This document shows, piece after piece, positions 44,543 through 57,192 of a stretch of DNA of 64,000 nucleotides (the first letter of the stretch is position 1; each line of letters begins with the position of its first letter). The stretch lies in NCBI GenBank assembly GCA_023055425.1, contig JALGPY010000003.1, forward strand, positions 51,073,891 through 51,137,890, read 5' to 3'. The position numbers and the translations under genes are program-made. The stretch is from Linanthus parryae. Lineage: Eukaryota; Streptophyta; Magnoliopsida; Ericales; Polemoniaceae. Below the pieces are notes generated by a model, which ran no database searches, had not been told where the DNA came from, and saw only the letters and a program-made list of their open reading frames with translations.

Positions 44543-47290
44543 GGGTAAAAGACAAAATTCACCCTCGCTAAATGAGTTATATACAAAAACAACCATATTG
44601 TTCGGAGATATATGAAAACCACCTCTATCAGTGGACGGAGACTAACAGCAACTAACAGAACAGAGTAAATACCCATTATACCCTCAAATAAAAAACAATT
44701 ACCCTACTATAGAAGTTTTTTCTTCTCCTTCTCATTTCATTCTACCATCCATCTCTTCTCACTCTCTCTCTTTCTCTTCTCTTATCTTCTCCCAATCAAG
44801 ACCAAAGAAACCCTAACACCAGATAACAACCTCTCGGTTGCCTCTCTCTCTCACTCTCCTTCAACAACCCACCACAACCTTCTTCATCGCCTGCATCCGT
44901 GAAACCCAGAAGATGTCGCCCAGAGAGAGACACCCATGTCCCATCGTCGGTCTCACCTCCGTCCCTCTCTTCACCGACCCACAACAGATCTTCGACGAGG
45001 ACGGGAAGATCTTCAAAAAATCCTCGACGTGGACTCGGATTTCTTCGGCGAGGACGGTGATTGGTTGCCGTCGCATTTGAAGGTGGGTCCCCGGAAGCAG
45101 GGCCGGCTCTAAGTTTTCTTATGCCCTAAGCGAACTGTAAGTTTGAGGCCCCGTATATATTGTTATATAAATTTATACTTCCGAATTCATATGTAAAATT
45201 TATCAAATTTCACATTATTTTTTAATACGGGGTACTCTAACTCTAATCAATACTTTTGGATGATGTGTAGCAATATTGAAGTTTTCTCGTTTGTTACCCA
45301 CCATAAACATTCATTTCCATTCTGAATAAGGTCACATCAACGCGCAAATCTATTTAAAACAAAATAAATATAAAATGAATTATGATACATGATCTATCTA
45401 TATTATATGGTGTTTTTGCAGAAATTATAACAATTTAAATAAAATATAACTAATCTAATAATTATCCAATTTGAGAAAAATTACACGCATAAGTGACTGC
45501 CAAATATCAATTTGGTACATACCAAAGAAAATCGTTCTAGTCATTGCTGCTCGAATTGGGACAAATCGGTGCACCCACTGACACAAATGGATGAGCGCAT
45601 TGACTAATAACAGAAGTTAATTGAAAAATATACGACTATCAAGAAGTTATTATTATTGTGAACTTTTAAATACGATGTTAGAGACTTTTGATATCCAATT
45701 GAGATGAACCGGCAAAAAATTCCCATATTAGAGTTAATTTCAAACCGCAAATATATTCCCAAATTAAAAAAATTAAATCCATGATCCTGGGAGTGTGAGA
45801 CCAAATTATATTCAATTTGGTTCTTATATAAGGCCGCCATTGGAGTGGATAATTGAGTTAAAAGTTGATTTTTAAAAAATTATAGAAGAAGTAATTTATA
45901 TGTACAGTCGAAATGAAGTTATTATACTGAGTAATAGTTACTGTAGAACAGGAAGCAGGTTTTAGAATTTTTTAGAAGAACTTTTTGAAAAGAGAGAGAT
46001 AAACGATCACGATATGGACAAGTTTGAACGGTATAAAAGTTAATTAATACTCAGTAATTTGAATCTTCTATTGATATAAAAAATTAACAATTGTCCTAAA
46101 AAAATGAATAAATAAATTATTAGTTATTATTAATAATCGTGAAATGATCAAGATACCCATGTATATCCAAAAAATGATGCCCCCAAAGTGCCCTAAGCAG
46201 CCACTTAAATGGCCTAGCACTAAGGCCGGCTCTGGCCGAAAGTAGGGCGCGATAGTGGCGTTCTCGGTGACAGCGGCCGGGGAAGGACTCTGAAGGAGGG
46301 AAGGGAACCGAGTGAGGTCAGGAATTCGATTATGACCCCTGACGAAAAAGATTCGATTTTTTTTTTTTTGGATTTCAGCGAAGAACTGATGGGAAAGAAG
46401 AAGTTTTCTTTCTCTCTGTTTGATCTTAATCAGTTGTTTGGGAACTCTGTTTTTATAAAATCCTAGAGAGCAGATGGGGTCAGAAGACTCGGGTCAAAAT
46501 CCACCCTCTCTCTGTGTCTTAGATCTGGAGGGTCGAATTCGAGTTGGATTCGGTGATTTCGAGGCTTCTTCTGGATTTCTCGGATCTGATTTAGTGTTGA
46601 ATCACAGGGTCGAGGGTTTTGCAAGATTAGTAGCAGTGGTGGTGGTCGATGGTCGACAAAGTGGTGGTAGCTGATGTGGGTTGCAGGTAAGGACATAGCT
46701 TCTTCTTCAATTGTTTTGATGTTGCAACATATCAAGTGGGATTTTTTTCTTCTTCAGTTTCTTCATCAATTCTTCTTCAGTTTCTTCTTCAACGGTGGTG
46801 TTTTGATGTTGCAACATCAGGGAATAACCTGGTGTATTTTCTTCTTCAATTTTTTGTGTGTAATGTATTCGTATAACAAAAATTAACGACAATGGAAAAA
46901 AAAGTTTGTTAACTGTTGTTGATACTGTTGTTGTTATATACATTGTGAAAATTGTGTTGTATTTGATTTTTTTCTTGGTTGAGTTTGATTTGGTGGTGGG
47001 GATTTGGTGGTGGTGCTGGTGGGGATTTGGTGGTGGTGGTGGTGGTAGAGGTGGAGGTGGAGGTGGTGTTCAAGAACACCAAGAACATCAATAAAATAAA
47101 CACAAAAACAAAAGAAGGGGCAAAATGGTCATAAAAGAGACATATTGCACCCCTCTACTGACTGACATTAACAGAGGGTGTTGTTTGTCTAACTGTCGTC
47201 CACTGCAAGGGTGATTTTTGTATATCCCCGAACAATATGGGCGTTTTTATATATAACCCATCTAACGATGATGGATTTTGTCTTTTACCC
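44543..47290. mobile_element. MULE-like TIR element 2, possible Pack-MULE
   Basis: Inverted ends GGGTAAAAGACAAAATYCA extend about 80 bases, and the first 11 bases equal those of element 1. The 9-bp flanks CCAAGATTA (44534-44542) and CTAACATTA (47291-47299) agree at 7 of 9, and removing the element restores the LINE frame. It holds gene-like DNA: a CT-rich leader, a frame starting MSPRERHPCPIVGL (44913), another reading DVDSDFFGEDGDWLPSHLK, a 66-codon frame at 46474 and a GGT-rich stretch (46993-47066). It is interrupted by a hAT-like element. Confidence 0.7.
45098..46234. mobile_element. hAT-like element nested in MULE-like element 2
   Basis: The ends CAGGGCCGGCTCT and GGCCGGCTCTG are inverted. 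The 8-bp flanks CCCGGAAG and GCCGAAAG agree at 6 of 8. The interior is AT-rich and non-coding (1.1 kb). Confidence 0.65.
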
Positions 47291-47299
47291 CTAACATTA

Positions 47300-48528
47300 A
47301 CCTTTTTGGCCTGAAAAGGTGCAGAATTCCTCAATTAACTATTTAATATAATGGCAATTTCTCACTAAGGCTTTGTCAAACAATAGGGGTACTCATCATC
47401 AAATACGATATGACGAAGAACATGGCCCCTTTGAGAAGATGATACGGGTGATCCGACCCGTTAGTTACCCTTTATATAATTAATTAGTTATTTAATTATT
47501 TGTTTAATTAATTATTTATTTTATTTTAGTAATTGTTATTAGTTAATTATTTAATTAGTTAATAGACTGGACTTGGTCTGTAAGAGTCTAGGGTTAGCTT
47601 TAGTTTTTTATTTAAACAATTGTAGTATTCAGTTATTATCATGGAATGAGAAGTTATTTTATTGGAGTTATTTCAATTTCTTTATCATTTTTAATTTAGT
47701 TTATCCGTAGCAATACGTGGAAACGATACTGGTTTGTATTCGAAGACTTCATAAGTTTCCAATTCTTGCACTCAATGATGTATGACAGTTTGTTTAACAC
47801 CCACTCTATGGAGAGGATAAACAGATATTGTAATGGATAGTTTCCTCGTCTAATGCCTTTGGAGGGGTTAAAGGGTTCAATAAGCTTTCCATTAATGAGG
47901 ATTAACATTGAAGGAGTGAAAATACAAGACATGATTACATTTCCATTGAAATGCTGGAGAGTTGCTCTAGTGAAGCTCCACTCTGATTTTTCTTAAGCCT
48001 TCTCAAGGTCAAATTAAACGATAAGGTCACTAGTTTTCCTTTGTTAACTTGTGCACAGGATCTTGGATAATGGAAATGTTTTTAGTGCCCTTCTTCCAGG
48101 GATGAAGTTAGATTGAAAATGGGTGATTAAGTTGTAAAAAAAAATGCTTGATTCTCAAAGCTATAATTTGGTTACCATCTTGTAAAAAATACTATAAAAA
48201 ATGATAGGTCGCAGTTTCATGTCTGGAGGCCATAGAGATGGACAAAGAAGGGTGTGATTTACCTCGGGGGAAAGGGCGAAGTCCTTGAAATGGAGCTCTC
48301 CATCACATGAATATGGTTCTTGGTAGAGTCCCAGTTCTTTTGAAACAAGATAGAGGAAAAACCATTGGGTCTAGCGGCTTTCCTAGGCTCGAACGACCAC
48401 ATAACATATCTTTGCTCTTCCAGATTAGGGGTATAATTGAGAAGACATAAACGAAATCATGATAAAAATCAGGTTCTAACAACACTGATTTTATTTTTGC
48501 TTTTTCTGCATAAAGTAGAAGCTTGGAA
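47300..48528 (-). pseudogene. old LINE remnant: reverse transcriptase core
   Basis: The minus strand keeps ILINGKLIEPFNPSKGIRRG and YLFILSIEWVLNKL (47890-47770), the RT block before the catalytic motif. Upstream there is FPLSCFKRTGTLPRTIF and DLEKA*EKSEW-like text. It is heavily mutated. 47330-47690 also holds AT-rich insert-like DNA. The remnant is cut on the right by the younger LINE. Confidence 0.65.
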
Positions 48529-48643
48529 GAAGCTAGTATTTCTTTTTTTTTGAACAAAAACTGCAATATCATTAAATAGGGAAAGAGTTACAAGATCTAT
48601 CCTCCTCAAGAATCCTAGCAAGACCATGAGGGATCAAGTAAGA

Positions 48644-51600
48644 CTAGTTTACAGGAAGAATTCCTTTCTTTCCTCTAACAGCTATCCAGTTTGCCGCTCT
48701 ATTACATGATCTGGGAATAAAATTGAATTCAAACTCTCTATTGAGACTTAAATCCCAAATGTCTTCAACTATTCTGAGAATTATCCAGGGGGGTTTGCTC
48801 TTCCTTTCTATAGCTTCAATGAGTATTTTGGCATCTGATTCAAAGACTACTTTCTGGAGGTTGAGAGAGATGGCAATATGAACACCCTCCAACAGAGCCA
48901 AAGCCTCCCCCATGATAGCTGAAGAACAGTAAAAAGTAGAAGATTGTGCTAGCATAAGATGTCCTCTGCTATCTCTAATTGTGATCCCATAAGCTCCACT
49001 CTTCTTACTTGTGTCAAAACCAGCAAATGTGTTTAGTTTGTAGGCATCTGCTGTAGGTGGAGACCATTTTTGCACTTCTGTGGTTGAAGAATTCCCATAT
49101 CCAATTGTGGGAGAAGTCTCCACTGGCTGCTTAAGTTCATGAATGTAGTACCATATCTTAATGAGAGTGCCACTTGCAGAAGGAGTCTGGCCATTAAAGA
49201 CTAGTTCATTTCTACCCTTCCATATGTGCCAAAGAGCCATGAAGATGCTGATGTAGAGATTTTTGTCATAATTATTGATGCACTCAGCAATCCAACTTTT
49301 CATAGAGCCAGTCTGGAGTAGAAAGTTATTCTGACCTTTTGTAATGTTCCACCATATGTCATGGGTCCAAGAACAACCCAGAAAGAGATGTACTTCACAT
49401 TCTATATGCACCTTGCAAATTGGGCACATGGGGGGATTCAGAATCTTTCTTTTGAAAAGATTGATACTAGTAGCCAAGCTGTTATGACAAAGTCTCCACA
49501 AAAAGTGCTTTACTTTAGGTGGTATGTCCATTTTCCACAAAAAATTCCATAGTGTAGCTGTAGGGTCAGAGCTACTACCTACTTCATAAGTATGTGAATA
49601 GAGCCAATGATATCCACTTTTCACAGTGTAGCATCCATTGTTAACATGAGGCCACACAAGAGCATCTTCCTTGGGATTTAAAGCGAGTTTTACCTTCAGA
49701 ATAACTTGAACAGAAGCCTCATCAAACACTTCATTGAGCAACTCCAGGTTCCATCTCTGAGGTTGATTCAAAACGAGTTCACTCACTTTCAGAACTTGGA
49801 TGTGAGGGCTATGAGAGTTGCTTCTTCTTTGTAACCCATAGCGTCCAGGAGTCCAGTGGTCTTTGAAGATATTGATAGTGTTACCATTTCCCACAACCCA
49901 AAGACCAGCTTTAGAAATAATATTTTTGCCATGCACTAGACTTTTCCAACACCATGAACCTGAAGGGGGTTTCTTGGCATTTAGGAAGTGACTTTTTTCA
50001 GGTACTTAAAGCTCAGCACTTTAACCCACAAACTATTTGGGTTTTGCAAGAATCTCCAGGCTTGTTTAGCAAATAAAGCATCATTTTGCAGGCTTGAGTC
50101 CTTAAACCCTAAACCACCTGACCCTTTAGCTCTCATCACTTTCTTCCAGTTCACCCAGTGCAGCCTCTTTTCCCCAGAATTGTTAGTCCAATAGAAATCC
50201 ATCACTCTCTGTCGAATAGAATTGCAGAACTTGACTGGTAGTTTGAACACAGACATCAAATAGGATGGTTGAGCTTGAATCACAGCTTTGATAAGTGTGT
50301 CTTTACCAGATGGGGACAAGAGTTTAGCTTTCAACACTTGGACTTTAGTATCAACAAAAACTTATTCCTGACATTGTCTTTTGGTGAACCCCCCAAGAAA
50401 GAGGCATTCCTAGGTATTTACCAAAATTACTGACTTTAGGAACCTGCAGAATCTCAGCAATGGCCAGCTGAGTAGAAATAGAAGTATTTGGCCTGAAGAA
50501 GAGACAAGATTTGTTCTTATTGATCATTTGACCAGAAACATAGCAGTATTGACCAAGGAGGTTCTCCAGAATGGTGGATTGTGTGGTGGAGGCTCTGCCC
50601 ACAAAAAGGGCATCATCTGCAAACATGAGGTGAGTAACCTCAGGGGCATTTCTGCCAATTTGGATTCCTTTGTAATCCAATTCACTCTTAGCTTTCATCA
50701 TCATTGTGGATAGACAATCTGCTACCAATAAAAAAAGATAGGGAGACATGGGTTCTCCCTGTCTCAATCCTCCCTGAGGTACTATAGTAGGAAGCAGACC
50801 ACCATTGAGTTTAACCCTGTAGGTGACAGTACTAATACATTGTCCAATAAGATTGACCCACCTGTCATTCAAGCCCAGCTTTCTTAGAAGAGCCAATAAA
50901 AAATCCCATTCAAGCCTATCATAGGCTTTATTCATGTCTAGTTTGAGGCTCATTGCTCCTTGCCCCCCCCCCCTCTTCTGCTTTGAGATATAGTGAGCTA
51001 CTTCTTGGGCAACCATAATGTTGTCGTGGATCTGCTTCCCTGGGATGAAAGCCCCCTGTTCTTGAGAGATGCACTTGCTGATAATGGGCTTTAATCTGTT
51101 GACAATCACTTTGGATATAACTTTATAAAGAAAATTGCACAAAGCAATGGGTCTGAATTGGGAAACCTCTTCTGGACAGGAGACTTTTGGATCAAAGCTA
51201 GAATTGTAAATTTAAGATTTTCTGGTAGCACACCTGTGTTGAAGAACTGTTTCACCATCTTAGTAACATCCTGTCCCACAATGTGCCAAAAGTGTTGGTA
51301 GAATAATCCATGTAAACCATCAATACCTGGTGCCTTATCAGCTCTTAGATTGAACACAGCTTCTTTAATCTCTTTATCAGTAATGGGAGCTTGCAAATTC
51401 TAATTCATATCAGTATCAATAATAGGGGAGATAAGATCCAGAATACGATTACAATTTCTGTCTCCATTAGTACTGTAAAGCTCTTGGAAGTACTGAAGAA
51501 AGAGAGTTTGTACCTCTTTCTTGTCATCAATCCACTGATTACTTGCATTCTTCAATCTGCTAATTGCATTATACTTTCTTCTTTGCATAGTAGTGGCATG

Positions 51601-52663
51601 AAAAAATTTTGAATTTTTGTCACCCCATTTCAGCCATTTAACTCTAGCTCTAGCAGCCCAAAACAGCTCTTCTTGCTTCATTAATTGGGCAATCTCCACT
51701 TTGAGATTTTGAATCACTTGATACCCTTGAGAAACAGGTAAATTCATAGCTCTGTTCAGTTCTTTCTTTTTCATCTGGATTTGCTTCTGGGCATTCTTGA
51801 AAGTTAACTTACTCCAATTCAAAAGAGCAAAGCTGCACTGTTTTTTTTTTTTCTCTCCAAATATTCTGGTTTACACCATTCCAAGAGCCATCAACAATGT
51901 CTTGACACTCAACATGGTCAATCCAGTAAAATTTAAATTTAAATTCTTTTGGGGAATAGTTTCAATACTTTGGGTGTATAGGATAAGAGGGCTATGATCA
52001 GAACCCACTGGAGGTAGAGCCAAACTGTCAGCATTTGGAAAAAGAAGGCTCCATTGCATATTGGAAAAGATTCTATCCAATTTCTCCTTGATAAGATTTG
52101 CATCTCTGTTGTTACACCATGTGAAGTGACATCCTTTAACAGGAACTTCAGCTAGATCACATGAGTTGAGAAAGCTTTGAAAATCTTGGGTTCTAGATTG
52201 TGAAATAGGGAGGCCACCATCTTTATCCTGTACATAGATAAGTTCATTGAAATCACCAAGGCATAACCAAGGCAGAGTGTTATTACTATTGTTGGTGGCC
52301 AGATGATGCCATAACAGTCTTCTATCTTCAGTTTTTGGACAACCGTAAATAAAAGACAATCTCCAGGAGATGTTACCAGTACTATCATTAACCAGCAGAT
52401 CCACAAAGTTCTTACTAACACTTGTAAATGAGAAAAAAAAATCATCATTCCAGAGAATGAGAATCCCTCATGATCTTCCTTCCGGTTCAATGCACCATTT
52501 GTTATCAAACTTGAGCTTCCTTCTAATTCTTTCTGTTTTTTTTCCAGCATTTTTGTTTCAAGTAAACACATTATTTGGGTCGGCCCTGGAGATTGATCTC
52601 CTCTAGGTGTCGAACTGTCAGGTCATTCCCCAGCCCCTGACAGTTCCAAATTAAAACATTCAT
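48644..52663 (-). pseudogene. LINE ORF2: endonuclease-reverse transcriptase-RNase H, frameshifted
   Basis: It starts MNVLIWNCQGLGND at 52663, the usual APE-type endonuclease opening. This is followed by SFIYGCPKTEDRRLLW, PWLCLGDFNELIY and GSDHSPLIL. The RT shows SLKLDMNKAYDRLEWDF, NGGLLPTIVPQGGLRQGEP and the catalytic FADDALFVGR (about 50620). Then come the zinc-binding part (PPKVKHFLWRLCHNSLA, CPICKVHIECEVHLF) and an RNase H domain with AGFDTSKKSGAYG, GEALALLEG and VFESDAKILIEAI, ending at 48644. At least five frame changes or stops (about 52600, 51850, 51400, 51120, 50340 and 49950) break it, so it is inactive as written, but the domains are complete in order. Confidence 0.88.
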
Positions 52664-52860
52664 TGTTCATCGAGAGACTGTTCTGGGACAGTCTCGCAAC
52701 CCTTAATTGTAAGAGAAGAATCAAATTGTGCCATACCTATTGAGAAGACAGTGGCTCTTACCACAGATTCCTCCGAGGGATTGTCATCCTGAAATAAACA
52801 GGATTTAGGGTTCTTTGTATTCTTTTTGCCTCGCCCTTTCTTCTTCCTTTGGAGTTTCTT

Positions 52861-54327
52861 CTACTTCTCTACCGCCAGAATATAGTTGATGTTATCTTGG
52901 ATATCCTTCTCCTTATTGGCTTCTTCCTTGTATGGTTGCAGAGCTAGATCCTCATTACTCCCTCCTATTCTCCGTCTTTTATTGTGGAGATATGGTGTTG
53001 TGTCTTTGTCCCCTCGTTGTCTTTTCAAAGAGATGAAATGTTTGAAGATCGTTGCCAATTTAATGTCTGCATAAGGGTTCGGACAAATCGGGTTTTCGGA
53101 GTCTGAATCATCACCCACCCGAGCTGGCTTATCAGTTATATGGATCGGGGTTTGTTTTGGGCTCTGTCTTGGTGGGCTTGGATTAACCGCTGCATCTTGG
53201 ATTGGTTTTGTTATAATGGGCCTTACTTTGAGCCGGATCCTGTCTTCCTCCAGCACCTCAATCAGTTTAATTGGATCAGCAACTGAGTCGGGCCTGTTTG
53301 TCTTTGGCCCCATAGCTTGTGAGCCCACTGGAGTGTCTGGTTCTTCAACAACGAATTGGGAAGGTTCCTTAACAGAGGCGTTAGAAGCTGTCATCCCTTG
53401 TGCATTGTCATCGGTCTTATCGCTTTCAATAACGCGTACCACCTGGGTGTACACGTCATTGTCCTTGCCTCTCAAGAATTGACGCGTGTTGTCTCCAGGT
53501 TTTCTTGATTTCTTTTCCGTACTCGTACTCGACTCCTCTTCTTGACCAGATCCGTGTTGTACACGCGTCGGTTCTTCTGTCATGTTTTCCGGCGTTTTCT
53601 CCGGCGTAACCCCCTGTTTTCGTTGCTCCTTCCTTTCGTCTTTGGTGTTGAAGCTCCACCTAAGGTCTGGCACCTTTTTCTCCTTCCTTGCCTCTTCTCT
53701 TCTTACATGAGGGCATTGTATATCTCCGTGACTGATCCGGTCACATCTATAACAATAATCACCCAATCTTTCGTATTTAAAACGAATCCATGAACTGGGG
53801 TTTTCTTTGTTCCTCAATTGAAATCCTCTAGGAAGAGGTTTAGTTATTTCAAGAAGGACTCTGATCCGAAGGGCAGCTTTCTGAAATAGTGTGCCTTCTT
53901 CATCCATATCTATGTCTATCAGCTCTCCAATGGAACCTGCAATAATCTCTGCATTTCCTTTTGAGAGTTTCTGTTGCGGATGAACCAGAACCCGAATCCA
54001 AAACGGGGAGTAGTTGAAGTTTATATCATGCCAATTCTTCCCCAGTTTCCATTCCATCAATAGTAATAAGTGTCCATTCATGAGCCATGGCCTATAAGCC
54101 CAAATACGGTCGTAATCATCTCTATCCGTAAAGTGAAACACAAATTTGTCACTATCAAACTTATCTATGGTAATTTCCCCTCTTGGTTTCCAAAGGCCTT
54201 TTATCACTACATACATCAATTGTTTGAAGATTTTCTTGTCTCCTAAGAGCTTACCAACAAGAGTTGCTCCTTGTAGCTTTTTGATGGCCTCTGGATCGTC
54301 TGCCAAATCCAGTGAGATCGACGCCAT
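52861..54327 (-). CDS. LINE ORF1: DUF4283/zinc-knuckle RNA-binding protein
   Basis: This intact 488-codon frame starts with ATG at 54327. Residues ~15-160 match the plant LINE ORF1 DUF4283 region (VVIKGLWKPRGEITIDKF, WAYRPWLMNGHLLLLMEW, SPFWIRVLVHP). A zinc knuckle CYRCDRISHGDIQC follows at residues 192-205, with C-X2-C-X4-H-X4-C spacing. The C-terminal half is charged and low in structure. In L1-type elements this protein binds the element RNA. It lies upstream of ORF2 in the same orientation, with about 200 bases between them. An open ORF1 beside a broken ORF2 suggests recent loss of activity, or survival by chance. Confidence 0.85.
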   Translation of the reverse strand: MASISLDLADDPEAIKKLQGATLVGKLLGDKKIFKQLMYVVIKGLWKPRGEITIDKFDSDKFVFHFTDRDDYDRIWAYRPWLMNGHLLLLMEWKLGKNWHDINFNYSPFWIRVLVHPQQKLSKGNAEIIAGSIGELIDIDMDEEGTLFQKAALRIRVLLEITKPLPRGFQLRNKENPSSWIRFKYERLGDYCYRCDRISHGDIQCPHVRREEARKEKKVPDLRWSFNTKDERKEQRKQGVTPEKTPENMTEEPTRVQHGSGQEEESSTSTEKKSRKPGDNTRQFLRGKDNDVYTQVVRVIESDKTDDNAQGMTASNASVKEPSQFVVEEPDTPVGSQAMGPKTNRPDSVADPIKLIEVLEEDRIRLKVRPIITKPIQDAAVNPSPPRQSPKQTPIHITDKPARVGDDSDSENPICPNPYADIKLATIFKHFISLKRQRGDKDTTPYLHNKRRRIGGSNEDLALQPYKEEANKEKDIQDNINYILAVEK

Positions 54328-54576
54328 CGCTAGAACGAGCGAAGAGGGTTTGAAAAATGGGGGTGTGAGAAAGTAGATCTGGTAAAACGGGTAGTGAAAA
54401 GAGGGGTAAAGAAAAGGGGATCGAAGGTGTAACAGAGATGGGATAATACGGAGGATGAGAGAAGAGAGCTCTGTTTCTTGTCGGCTTAAGCTGTCTTAAG
54501 ACACCATTAATGGCGAAGAAGGGGTAGAAACCCTAGTAACCTCACAGAGGAGTAGAAGCTAGTATTTCTAACCAAC

Positions 54577-56004
54577 TGTAGGGTTTTGATTCATGGATGC
54601 GCAATGGAAACACAAACAATCATAAAACCATGCAAAACCCTCCAAGGATCACAAGTCAAGAGACATAACGATGGTAAAGGAAGAAATCAATAACACACCT
54701 TAGGGTTCTCCTTTGATGACTTCAAACGCGAATTGTGTCACGTTCTCTATGGTTGATCCACGCCTAGAGTTGATCCTAGAATCTACCAAGTCCTTGGTTC
54801 TAGCCCGGAAGAGGAAGAGGAAGAATAATCACGCAAAACGAGACCCAAAGGAGGGCTCTCGGCCTCCTTGTGACCGACGGGGACGGGCGGCGGGCTAGGG
54901 GGGCGTTCGGCTCCTTTAGCTTGTTGCTCTCTCTCCTTTTGTTCTCTCCCACTCTTGTTATGTTCAATAATGAGCATAAGTTGGGGGAAGGAAGGAAGGA
55001 AGGTCCTTTATATAGTCCAACAACTCCTTGCCAACTACCTAAAAGACTTATTCTAGTCCTACTAGAATTCAATTTAGTCCCTTCCTTGCAAATTAGTCCC
55101 TACTAAGTTTGCAAGGTTTTGTAAAGTGGTCCTTCTAATTAATTAATCCAATTAATTAATTCCCAAATCTAGTTAAACTCTATATAGCGTGTGACCCCAT
55201 AGGTTCTATCTAGTTGGTAGCAACTATTTGCTAATATGGAGCGGTTTCTAGCAAAACACCCATTCTAGCCAACTAATAGAATAGTCATCTTGACAACCTT
55301 TGTACAAGTAATTGTCTCATCCTTTTGTCTCTATATCCGGATTGGACACGAGACATACAAGTCACACTCGTATATCCAATCCATAGTTTCTCGATCCATG
55401 GGATTAGCCTTATTCGTGCAAATAACATCAATATCCCATATTGATTTATTTGAGTCAGGCCAGACATTCTATAAGCACTATCCCTCGAGTGGCCTAGGAT
55501 ATTTGCTCCCGTTATGTAGGAGGGACAAATCCTATCTACGTCCACTACGATCTCTAAGCTTGCTTCTTATTGTATCCAGTACACGCCTTTATAACTACCC
55601 AGTTACGGTGTAGCGTTTAACGCTACCAAAATCACAATAATCCACAACTAGAATATCTAGTGACTTCAAGTCTAAGGATGACAATACCATTGCACCGCGA
55701 GAAGCGCTTGTGACTCAACATAACGTGTATGTAGCCTTATCGGAGATGGGTCAATCCAGTGCAACATTCCCTAATGCACACCTACGTGTTGGATCGTGAT
55801 ATCTCCATATCAATCCAACCCCATACTAGTCTATAGATGATTGTCCCATTAATCATTATACTGGACTAGGGATATTTAAGATAAACAACACAATTGTAAA
55901 TCTAAGGACTTCATTATATTAAATATCCAATAAATAATAAATGAATTTCTAGCCACAAATAATTCATACTAAACTAGATTGACTCTAGGGCATCTATTCC
56001 AACA
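54577..56004 (-). repeat. 3' LTR of copia copy C
   Basis: TGT...ACA ends. Preceded on the minus strand by the RNase H stop and a short tract CAAGTATGAGAT. Confidence 0.92.
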
Positions 56005-56165
56005 ATCTCATACTTGCACTAGAGCCAATCTGGCGCATCTCGTATGCCCATACTCCTAGTGTGCCCTTCATGCTTCCACTGCGTGAGCGGCTTTGTAAGC
56101 GGGTCTGACAGATTCTCATCTGTAGGAATCTTGCATATCCGAACGTCTCCTCTATCGATAATATC

Positions 56166-57192
56166 TCAAATCAGATGAAACTTCCTGAGCACGTGCTTGG
56201 ACTTCTGGTGCGATCTTGGTTCCTTTGATTGCGCGATCGCCCCAGTGTTGTCGCAGAACAACTCTACTGGATCCGCAATGCTAGGGACCACACCAAGTTC
56301 AGAAACAAACTTTCTGATCCAAACAGCTTCCTTTGCTGCGCCATTTGCAGCAATGTACTCAGCCTCTGTTGTAGAATCAGCCACCGTCTCTTGCTTGGAA
56401 CTCTTCCAGCTCACCGCTGCTCCATTCAGGCAAAACACATATCCCGACTGTGACCTAAAGTCATCTCTGTCGGTTTGGAAGCTTGCATCAGTGTAACCCC
56501 TTACATGCAACTCTTCCTCACCGCCAAATGTCAAGAAAGCATCCTTAGTTCTTCTCAAGTACTTTAGGATGTTCTTGACTGCAATCCAGTGACTCTCACC
56601 CGGATTGGATTGGTATCTGCTTGTCATACTCAAGGCATATGACACATCTGGTATAGTACATAACATGGCGGTTATTATAGATCCTATGGCCGAGGCATAG
56701 GGAATTCTACTCATGCGTCCCTTCTCAATCTCATTGGAAGGACAACCACTCTTCGAAAGAGTGGTTCCATGTGACATGGGCAAGAATCCCTTCTTGGAAT
56801 CTTGCATGTTGTACCGTTACAACACCTTGTCAATATATGTACTTTGACTTAGGCCTAGCAACCTCTTAGATCTATCTCTATAGATTTTTATACCGAGTAT
56901 ATAGGCTGCTTCCCCTAAGTCCTTCATTGAGAAACACTTCCCTAGCCAATCTTTAATAGATTGTAGCATGGGAACGTTGTTTCCAATGAGTAGTATGTCA
57001 TCCACATACAAGACCAGAAAAGCTACAGAGCTCCCACTAACCTTCTTGTAGACACAAGACTCATCTTCGTTTCTGATGAAGCCAAACTCTTTGACCACTT
57101 CATCGAAACGTCGATTCCAACTCCTAGAAGCTTGCTTCAATCCATAAGTGGATTGTTGCAGCTTACAGACTTTGTTGGCTTGCTTTGGATCC
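56166..57192 (-). pseudogene. copia RT (C-terminal part) and RNase H, copy C
   Basis: After a frameshift near 57193 the RT resumes (YGLKQASRSWNRRFDEVVKE) with FLVLYVDDILLIGN as catalytic motif. An in-frame stop follows DKVL at about 56816, where the family continues. RNase H then reads NMQDSKKGFLPMSHG, GYTDASFQTDRDDF, KSSKQETVADSTTEAEYIAA and FCDNTGAIAQSKEP, ending HVLRKFHLI at 56166. All catalytic residues are kept, and only two lesions separate this from an open frame. Confidence 0.88.

Larger units (their letters stand above)
48544..54554 (-). mobile_element. full-length L1-type LINE (younger)
   Basis: This 6.0-kb non-LTR retrotransposon has a 15-bp target duplication GAAGCTAGTATTTCT (48529-48543 and 54555-54569). 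A short poly(A) tail on the minus strand (T-run at 48543-48551) abuts the left copy. The 5' UTR (54328-54554), ORF1 and ORF2 (endonuclease, RT, zinc-binding, RNase H) are all present. ORF1 is open; ORF2 has several frame breaks. Confidence 0.92.

Noticed and set aside
55290..55613. 107-codon ORF repeated at 62141-62464
   Set aside because: It sits within the two copia LTRs on the non-coding strand, and the older LTR copies do not keep it open.
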